From: UBA5420 sp964485345
GTDB lineage: Bacteria > Bacillota > Limnochordia > Darwinibacteriales > Darwinibacteriaceae
Assembly (NCBI GenBank): GCA_964485345.1
Contig: CAZAJB010000131.1
Location: 1-5,316 of the forward strand
Reading direction: 5' to 3'
Length of the DNA: 5,316 bases
Numbering within the stretch: position 1 is the stretch's first letter; each line of letters opens with the position of its first letter. This document shows, one piece after another, positions 1 to 4,202 of the stretch. The position numbers and the translations under genes are program-made. A model generated the notes under the pieces. It was not told the origin of the DNA, did no database searches, and saw only the letters and a program-made list of their open reading frames with translations.

Positions 1-732
1 TACCATTATTGTGATACTTTGGGCATGCTGGTCTGGGCTGAGATGCCTTCCGTATATAACTACGATGAGTATGGTGTTACCGCCATCCTGCCAGAGTGGC
101 AGCAGGCCGTAAGGCGTCTTTACAACTTCCCGAGTATTATGGCTTGGGTGCCCATGAATGAAAGCTGGGGTGTGGATCAACTGGAGCGCGAACCGCATGA
201 TCAGCGCTTGCGCCACCATTTAGACAGCTTATATCATGCCACAAAAGCACTGGACCCCAGCCGTTTAGTGATTAGTAATGATGGATGGGAGCATGGAACA
301 ACAGATATAATTGCCATTCACGAATATACACAAGACAGCGAGGATTTAGCAGACCGCTATCGTGTTTTCCAAGAGAATCCCCATGGTAAAGGGTTTACTC
401 ATAGGCGTCCTATCATTCTCCCCGAATACGAGTATGAAGGGCAACCCATTGTGATTACTGAATATGGTGGAGTGAAGGTGGAAGGCGCGGGAGTAGAAGG
501 CTGGGGATATGGTCAGTCGGCCCAGGACTTGCCAGAGATGTTGGCGCGCATGAAGGCCCTTACCGATGCTATCTTAGCCCAGTCAGACGTCTGTGGGTAC
601 TGCTATACCCAGCTCACCGACGTGCAACAAGAAGTAAATGGACTTGTTTCTGATGAACGGGATTTGAAAGCCCCCTTAGAGGAATATGCAGCTATTTTTG
701 GCAAAAACCCCAAAGATTGGCGGGAGTTCTAG
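1..732 (+). CDS. Glycoside hydrolase family 2 protein, C-terminal part (5'-truncated by the window)
   Basis: The reading frame is open from base 1 and ends at TAG 730-732, so the N-terminus lies outside the window; the first ATG in frame (25-27) is internal to the fold. The visible 243 residues are the TIM-barrel catalytic domain of a GH2 enzyme (beta-galactosidase, beta-glucuronidase or related). WAEMPS lies near the start, followed by WVPMNESWG, whose Glu (bases 160-162) is the expected acid/base. VITEYGG follows 100 residues later, and its Glu (460-462) is the expected nucleophile. The end (YCYTQLTDVQQEVNG, then the loop to LEEYAAIFG) matches how many GH2 barrels finish, so no extra C-terminal domain is present. 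Retaining hydrolysis of a beta-glycoside is known for the family; the sugar cannot be told from this part. No signal peptide can be judged. A terminator follows directly, so the gene is probably the last of its transcript. Confidence 0.9.
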   Translation, partial: YHYCDTLGMLVWAEMPSVYNYDEYGVTAILPEWQQAVRRLYNFPSIMAWVPMNESWGVDQLEREPHDQRLRHHLDSLYHATKALDPSRLVISNDGWEHGTTDIIAIHEYTQDSEDLADRYRVFQENPHGKGFTHRRPIILPEYEYEGQPIVITEYGGVKVEGAGVEGWGYGQSAQDLPEMLARMKALTDAILAQSDVCGYCYTQLTDVQQEVNGLVSDERDLKAPLEEYAAIFGKNPKDWREF

Positions 733-750
733 GATTGAGTTTCTTGGAGC

Positions 751-787
751 AAAAAACGAGGTTCCCATGGCGGGAAACCTCGTTTTT
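751..787 (+). terminator. Intrinsic terminator after the GH2 gene
   Basis: A long inverted repeat, AAAAACGAGGTTCCC then a short ATGGC loop then GGGAAACCTCGTTTTT, forms a stem of about 15 bp with a single bulged base and ends in a run of five T. It starts 18 bases after the GH2 stop codon. Because the left arm begins with a run of A, it could also terminate transcription coming from the right. Confidence 0.88.
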
Positions 788-791
788 CAGA

Positions 792-820
792 TTGAAACCC
801 CGCTTGAGATCAAGTACAAT
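792..820 (+). promoter_or_regulatory. Sigma-A-type promoter of the diguanylate cyclase gene
   Basis: TTGAAA at 792-797 and TACAAT at 815-820 are separated by exactly 17 bp, and each differs from the consensus at one position. The -35 box starts five bases after the T run of the preceding terminator. Transcription would begin near 827, giving a leader of about 70 bases before the ATG at 897 and making the in-frame GTG at 828 unlikely as a start. Confidence 0.7.
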
Positions 821-896
821 CTAGATAGTGATAACCGTAACCCTTCTTAGGAGTGGGGAGGGTTATTGTTTTGGGGTAACAGATGGGGGGTTGGCC

Positions 897-2396
897 ATGG
901 CACGCATCAAGTATGCGCGGCATGCCTTTGGAGTTTGCCTGGTAGTGACCATACTGTCTTGCTTGCTCTGTTTCGGCTCTGCGAGTGAGTTGACGGAGGA
1001 TCAGGAGCCTCTCGTCTTCCTGGTCAATGCTAAATTAGCACCGATAGCCTATGAAGAAAGTGGGATCGCCAAGGGTGTAGTGGTCGATATTGCCAGAGCT
1101 CTAGGCGACAAAATAGAGCGCCCCATCGAGATTATAGCCATGGATTGGGTGGAAGCCCAAGTTCAGGTACTAATGGGACAAGCTGATGCCTTGTTGCAGA
1201 TGAATCGAAATGCAGCGAGAGAAAGTGTTTTCTCGTTCTCTAATCCCCTTCTTCAATCGGAGTTTGTCATTTTTAGGCGAAAAAACGATCCCCATATCCA
1301 AAGAGCGGCAGATCTCCAGGGCAAACGAGTAGGCGTAGAGGCAGGAGGCTATGCCTATGAGCTACTTAGTCGTGATGAGCGCATTGAGATCGTCTTAGTA
1401 CCTGTCACCCTGCAGGGCTTGGAGTCCTTGAAGTCTGGCGATCTAGATGCATTGGTCGTGGACCGCTGGATTGGCGAATACGAGTTGGCCCGCAGTGGGC
1501 TGTCAGGAATACAGATTTCCAGGGAACCACTGGAGGTAAGTTACTCACACATTGCGGTTAGGAGAGAAAACGATCAGCTCTTAGAACTCATTAACTACGG
1601 ATTGCAGGAAATAAATAGCGATGGCACCCTAGAGCGAATTTTGGATGATTGGCGCGGCAAGAGTGTTTTATATGTTACAGCAGAACAGGTGAGAATAATC
1701 GCTGTGCTTACAGTCACGTCGGTGCTTTTCGCCATTTCTTCCGTCTCCATCTTTTTTGTGGTGAAGCTGAAAAGGTTGAATCAGGATCTTGAGGCGAGAG
1801 TTCTCGCTAGAACGCAGGAATTAGCCATGGTCAATGAGTGCCTAGAGATTGCCAATGACGAACTTGAGAAACAGTCCATGCTAGATCAACTGACACAGAT
1901 CCCTAATAGAAGGGGTTTTGATGCTTTTTTTACCAGAGCATGGGGGATGGGCCGAAGGTGCCAGCAGTCCTTGGCTGTGATCGCCATCGACATCGATCGG
2001 TTCAAGAGCGTAAATGATGACTTCGGGCACTTGATGGGGGATCAATACTTACAGGAGTTAGCCCATCTCCTGCGAGAAACAATAAGGCGCCCCGGCGATG
2101 CGGTGGCGCGTCTAGGTGGTGATGAGTTCGTCTGTGTTTTGCTTGACACGACAGAAGATGGGGCAGCCTGGGTGGCTGAGGACATTCGGGCCAAGATAGA
2201 AAACCTGACGATCACCACTGAAGGTGGCGAAACAAGATTCTCAGCTAGTCTTGGCGTGGCCGCTCTCATTCCTGATCAAGAACAGGTATCTACCAGCCTG
2301 CTCGCTTTGGCCGACCAAGCTTTGTACAAGGCCAAAGCAGGAGGCAGAAATCGGGTGTTTCGAGCCAGTGAGATTGACGTCCCGCGCTGTCTCTGA
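897..2396 (+). CDS. Membrane-bound diguanylate cyclase with periplasmic SBP3-type sensor domain
   Basis: Predicted to make cyclic di-GMP from two GTP in the cytoplasm in response to a small molecule outside the membrane. The 499-residue product has a signal peptide/anchor (about 1-30, basic start then hydrophobic stretch), a bacterial extracellular solute-binding family 3 domain (about 38-257), one transmembrane helix (about 267-289) and a likely coiled-coil linker (about 291-325). A GGDEF domain fills the rest (about 326-494). Its DQLTQIPNRRGF start, the DIDRFKSVND metal/substrate region, GGDEF at 407-411 and the final YKAKAGGRNRVF are all intact. RPGD at 398-401, five residues before GGDEF, is the canonical RxxD inhibitory site. 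The frame is open back to GTG 828, but ATG 897 was chosen because it has a G-rich ribosome site (885-890, six bases away), begins a normal signal sequence, and lies well inside the predicted transcript. No EAL domain is present. The ligand is unknown; amino acids are common for SBP3 domains. It sits alone between a terminator and the tat promoter. Confidence 0.9.
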   Translation: MARIKYARHAFGVCLVVTILSCLLCFGSASELTEDQEPLVFLVNAKLAPIAYEESGIAKGVVVDIARALGDKIERPIEIIAMDWVEAQVQVLMGQADALLQMNRNAARESVFSFSNPLLQSEFVIFRRKNDPHIQRAADLQGKRVGVEAGGYAYELLSRDERIEIVLVPVTLQGLESLKSGDLDALVVDRWIGEYELARSGLSGIQISREPLEVSYSHIAVRRENDQLLELINYGLQEINSDGTLERILDDWRGKSVLYVTAEQVRIIAVLTVTSVLFAISSVSIFFVVKLKRLNQDLEARVLARTQELAMVNECLEIANDELEKQSMLDQLTQIPNRRGFDAFFTRAWGMGRRCQQSLAVIAIDIDRFKSVNDDFGHLMGDQYLQELAHLLRETIRRPGDAVARLGGDEFVCVLLDTTEDGAAWVAEDIRAKIENLTITTEGGETRFSASLGVAALIPDQEQVSTSLLALADQALYKAKAGGRNRVFRASEIDVPRCL

Positions 2397-2460
2397 TCCA
2401 AAATAACTCGGCAAGTTTTAACAAAAAACGAGCAGGAGAACTCAGTGCCAAGTCTAATGT

Positions 2461-2480
2461 AGTAAGTAATGAAGTAAGTA
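2461..2480. repeat. Short direct repeat, two copies of AGTAAGTA
   Basis: AGTAAGTA occurs at 2461-2468 and again at 2473-2480, a 12-base period. Only two copies are present, so it may be chance or a binding-site pair; no function can be assigned. Confidence 0.4.
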
Positions 2481-2488
2481 GTGTAATA

Positions 2489-2585
2489 TTTGCCAGAATC
2501 GGTCCTCGGTAGCGGAGCCTACGTGATCGGGATAACCGCTGTAACGCCCTTGTCTACCGTCTTAGCGATGCTAGGATTTGGCAAA
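2489..2585 (+). ncRNA. Candidate structured RNA or inverted-repeat element, class not recognised
   Basis: The ends TTTGCCA (2489-2495) and TGGCAAA (2579-2585) are perfect complements and extend inward by a G-U and an A-U pair. Inside, CGGTAG (2507-2512) pairs with CTACCG (2554-2559), CGG (2513-2515) can continue on CCG (2536-2538), and GTCTTAGC (2559-2566) can fold on GCTAGGAT (2570-2577) as a competing hairpin. Such nested helices resemble a riboswitch-like or small-RNA fold. However, the strong tat promoter lies downstream, so the element would not be in that transcript's leader, and a coding-like frame occupies the same bases. I recognise no known riboswitch core. It may be chance. Confidence 0.25.
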
Positions 2586-2603
2586 AATAGGCTGCAGAAT
2601 TAG
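2490..2603 (+). pseudogene. Possible 3' remnant of a surface-protein gene (37-codon coding-like stretch)
   Basis: From TTG 2490 to TAG 2601-2603 one frame reads LPESVLGSGAYV, then a hydrophobic segment IGITAVTPLSTVLAMLGF, then GKNRLQN. The layout of LPxSx motif, about 20 apolar residues and short basic tail is that of a C-terminal sortase sorting signal, though LPESV departs from LPxTG at two positions. No Shine-Dalgarno sequence precedes the TTG and a stop codon lies just upstream, so it is not a convincing gene start. It is best read as a decayed gene end, a small membrane peptide, or a chance reading frame. The evidence is compositional only. Confidence 0.2.
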
Positions 2604-2607
2604 GTTG

Positions 2608-2681
2608 TGACTTTGTTGACACACTAAAGGTTACATGGTAAACTTGGTCTGATTATGAAAGGTGTAACAAGCACAAAGTCA
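2608..2681. promoter_or_regulatory. Nested dyad surrounding the tat promoter
   Basis: TGACTTTGT (2608-2616) and ACAAAGTCA (2673-2681) are a perfect 9-bp inverted repeat, with GTTACA (2630-2635) and TGTAAC (2663-2668) nested inside. The left arm touches the -35 box and the right arm lies in the early leader. TGTGA-N6-TGACA at 2606-2621 also resembles a CRP/FNR-family half-site pair (nine of ten positions). Operator function is inferred, not shown. Confidence 0.35.
2616..2644 (+). promoter_or_regulatory. Sigma-A-type promoter of the tat operon
   Basis: A perfect -35 box TTGACA (2616-2621) is followed 17 bp later by TAAACT (2639-2644), which matches four of six -10 positions. Transcription would start near 2651, about 60 bases before the tatA ATG. 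The -35 box abuts or overlaps inverted-repeat sequences that may bind a regulator. Confidence 0.65.
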
Positions 2682-2710
2682 TAAACATTTAGGAAAGTGA
2701 GGGGAAGTTG

Positions 2711-2881
2711 ATGGGTCGAATCGGTACCCCAGAGTTACTATTGTTGTTAGGCGTTTTACTTGTAGTCTTTGGTCCTTCTAAACTACCTGAGATTGGGCGC
2801 ACCATTGGCAGTGCAATTGGCGGGTTTAAGAAGGAGATAAAAGGTGACGACGCAGAAGTAAACGAGAGTAAAGGCGCGTAG
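2711..2881 (+). CDS. tatA: Sec-independent translocase protein TatA/E family, first copy
   Basis: This 56-residue membrane protein belongs to the pore- or patch-forming component of the twin-arginine translocase, which moves folded proteins across the cytoplasmic membrane. The N-terminal helix (about 6-20) carries Glu8, as in the two other copies here, then the signature hinge FGPSKLPEIGR (20-30). An amphipathic helix reaches about residue 43, followed by a short acidic tail (GDDAEVNE). The length is at the short end for the family. The start is set by GAGGGG at 2699-2704, six bases before ATG 2711; TTG at 2708 is adjacent but weaker. It is the first gene after the promoter at 2616-2644, and tatC begins 29 bases downstream, so the two are almost certainly co-transcribed. 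Whether this copy acts as TatA or as a TatB substitute cannot be decided from the sequence. Confidence 0.92.
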   Translation: MGRIGTPELLLLLGVLLVVFGPSKLPEIGRTIGSAIGGFKKEIKGDDAEVNESKGA

Positions 2882-2910
2882 TACCAAATGAACTTAGCAA
2901 GAGAGAATCG

Positions 2911-3630
2911 GTGAATAGTATGGACGAAAAAGGAATGAGCCTAGTTGGACACTTAACCGAATTACGACGGAGCCTGATTATCTCGCTAGCCGCGATTCTG
3001 GTTTGTTCGCTAGGCAGTTATGTTTTTTCGGAAGCAATTATGGAACTGTTGACACGACCCGTTGACCGGCTCGTTTTCTTAAGCCCGGTTGAGGCCTTTC
3101 TTTCCCATATCAAGGTCTCGCTTTTCATCGGCTTTCTGATTGCACTACCGATCATTGTCTATCAGACCTGGCGTTTTATCTTGCCAGCTCTGAACCAAAA
3201 CGAGAAGAAAAGCATTCATGTACTCGTTCCTATGTCGTTAGTGTTGTTCTTTGTGGGACTTGCTTTTAGCTTCATACTCGTGGTGCCAGTCGGTATACGT
3301 TTCTTGCTTGGTTACTCTACCGAGGGCATTGAAGCCATGATTTCACTTGGGAATTATATAACCTTTGTCATGACTATGACACTACCCTTTGGGATTGTGT
3401 TTCAGCTTCCATTAATCCAAGTTGTTCTGATTCGCCTCAGGATTGTAACAGTCCAGCGTTTGGCCAGCTTGAGAAAGTATGTCGTCGTCGGAGCCTTTAT
3501 TTTAAGTGCCATACTGACGCCACCCGATATTGTGTCCCAGGTCATGCTCGCAGTACCTCTTTTGTTCCTCTATGAACTCGGGTTGATTGTGAGTCGAATT
3601 GTGACACCGCGCAAGGATAAGGAAGAGTAG
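2911..3630 (+). CDS. tatC: Sec-independent protein translocase TatC
   Basis: TatC is the polytopic receptor of the Tat system and recognises twin-arginine signal peptides. The 239-residue product shows the six-helix plan, with hydrophobic segments near residues 22-40, 70-92, 104-128, 150-174, 191-208 and 209-231. The N-terminal cytoplasmic HLTELRRS (Glu17) matches the family's signal-binding motif. SPVEAF starts the second conserved block, and LPALNQNEKK contains Glu98 at the place of the conserved first-loop glutamate (E103 in E. coli). LTPPD marks the penultimate turn. Length is normal. Translation probably starts at GTG 2911 behind a modest AGAGAG site; ATG 2920 is an alternative that would remove three residues and no conserved motif. 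It lies between the first tatA (29 bases upstream) and a tatA-like gene (46 bases downstream). A small CCTG/CAGG hairpin (3632-3645) follows its stop codon without a T run. Confidence 0.96.
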   Translation: MNSMDEKGMSLVGHLTELRRSLIISLAAILVCSLGSYVFSEAIMELLTRPVDRLVFLSPVEAFLSHIKVSLFIGFLIALPIIVYQTWRFILPALNQNEKKSIHVLVPMSLVLFFVGLAFSFILVVPVGIRFLLGYSTEGIEAMISLGNYITFVMTMTLPFGIVFQLPLIQVVLIRLRIVTVQRLASLRKYVVVGAFILSAILTPPDIVSQVMLAVPLLFLYELGLIVSRIVTPRKDKEE

Positions 3631-3676
3631 GCCTGGATTTTCAGGTGTAAGCCGTGACTACCGAGAGGAGGAGCAA

Positions 3677-3862
3677 ATGTTTAAACTGGGCTTTTTCGAG
3701 GCAGTAGTCATTTTAGCGGTCGTCGTGATTCTTTTTGGACCTTGGATTATCGGGAAAATAAGAGGATCATTGACCGGAATGGTCGATGAAACCAAAAAAG
3801 GCTTGTCAGGCTCGAGTGGAACGTCGAAATCTTCTAACAAGCATCGTTCTAAGAAGTCCTAG
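3677..3862 (+). CDS. Divergent TatA-like protein with basic Ser-rich tail
   Basis: The 61-residue product keeps the TatA/B N-terminal layout: Glu8 in a hydrophobic helix (about 8-19) and the FGP hinge at 20-22. After that it departs from the two other copies: FGPW-IIGKIRG replaces FGPSKLPEIG, so the usual Lys-Leu-Pro-Glu is missing. The amphipathic segment is short, and the tail from about residue 43 is Ser-rich and strongly basic (TSKSSNKHRSKKS), whereas the tails of its neighbours are acidic or mixed. A strong AGGAGG (3666-3671) five bases before ATG 3677 fixes the start. It is 46 bases after tatC and 47 before the third tatA, in one apparent operon. It is a Tat component by family resemblance and context; a TatB-like or regulatory role is speculation. 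No frame damage is visible. Confidence 0.85.
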   Translation: MFKLGFFEAVVILAVVVILFGPWIIGKIRGSLTGMVDETKKGLSGSSGTSKSSNKHRSKKS

Positions 3863-3909
3863 TTCGATGCTTTGTGGATCTATACTCTTGATTTGAAGGA
3901 GGTGACTCA

Positions 3910-4119
3910 ATGTTTGGATTGGGTACTACCGAGTTGATTGTGATTCTTGCCTTGGCTCTCATTGTTTTTGGGCCTAGTAAGCTACCTGAAATCGGTAAGG
4001 CAATTGGTAAGGGCATACATGAGTTTAAAAGCGCTGCCACTGAGATTACTGATGTTAGCAAGGACGTAAAGGACGCTGTGAAAATTGACAGCACAGAAGA
4101 AAAGAAGAAAGACGAGTAA
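3910..4119 (+). CDS. tatA: Sec-independent translocase protein TatA/E family, third copy
   Basis: A canonical 69-residue TatA: TTELIVILALALIVFGPSKL covers the membrane helix with Glu8, the FGP hinge (20-22) and the start of the conserved KLPEIGKAIGKG segment. The amphipathic helix runs to about residue 40, and a charged tail rich in Asp, Glu and Lys follows (ending STEEKKKDE). It is the most typical TatA of the three here and shares FGPSKLPEIG exactly with the first copy, suggesting a duplication. The Shine-Dalgarno AAGGAGGTGA (3896-3905) is a near-perfect anti-16S match with good spacing, so this gene is probably the most strongly translated of the cluster, in line with TatA being needed in excess over TatC. 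The next gene, a Tat substrate, begins 83 bases downstream. Confidence 0.95.
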   Translation: MFGLGTTELIVILALALIVFGPSKLPEIGKAIGKGIHEFKSAATEITDVSKDVKDAVKIDSTEEKKKDE

Positions 4120-4133
4120 AGTTTGATATGAGT

Positions 4134-4173
4134 CTTGCACTTTGCAGGATTTATATAAATGCCACTTCGGTGG
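4134..4173 (+). repeat. Three consecutive dyads in the tatA-flavoprotein gap
   Basis: Three symmetric elements follow each other almost without a gap. CTTGCA-CTT-TGCAGG (4134-4148) is a 6-bp stem including one G-U pair. ATTTATATAAAT (4149-4160) is a perfect 12-base palindrome. CCAC-TTCG-GTGG (4162-4173) is a hairpin with the very stable C(UUCG)G tetraloop. No T run follows, so this is not a standard terminator. It may set mRNA stability or processing between the translocase and its substrate gene, or hold an operator. Confidence 0.45.
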
Positions 4174-4202
4174 AAGGAACGAAAAGAAAGGTGTTGAGAA
4201 GT

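Larger units (their letters stand above)
2397..2710. other. 314-base intergenic region, no confident gene
   Basis: This gap lies between the diguanylate cyclase stop codon and the first tatA. No typical terminator follows the cyclase gene. The only nearby element, CTC/GAG plus GTTTT/AAAAC at about 2407-2432, is bulged and lacks a T run. The gap contains a two-copy AGTAAGTA repeat (2461-2468, 2473-2480), a coding-like stretch (2490-2603), an inverted-repeat element over the same bases (2489-2585), and the promoter for the tat operon (2616-2644) with a surrounding dyad. Confidence 0.6.

Noticed and set aside
828..896. N-terminal extension of the diguanylate cyclase from GTG 828
   Set aside because: It would begin at the predicted transcription start with no ribosome site, and it would put 23 non-signal-like residues before a normal signal peptide starting at ATG 897.
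2042..2269. Minus-strand reading frame of 75 codons
   Set aside because: It lies wholly inside the GGDEF coding sequence on the opposite strand, has no ribosome site or recognisable domain, and is a shadow of the conserved gene.
2461..2480. CRISPR-like or iteron array from the AGTAAGTA repeat
   Set aside because: Only two 8-base copies are present, far too short and few for either.
2489..2585. Cyclic di-GMP (GEMM) riboswitch, considered because of a GGTAGCGG string near a GGDEF gene
   Set aside because: The other conserved GEMM elements, such as the GGGCAAACC-type loop and the tetraloop receptor helix, are not present.
3632..3645. Terminator after tatC (CCTG-GATTTT-CAGG)
   Set aside because: The stem has only 4 bp and no T run follows; the next gene is in the same operon by spacing and function.
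3881..3886. TATACT as a -10 box for an internal promoter before the third tatA
   Set aside because: No acceptable -35 box lies 16-18 bp upstream and there is no extended -10.
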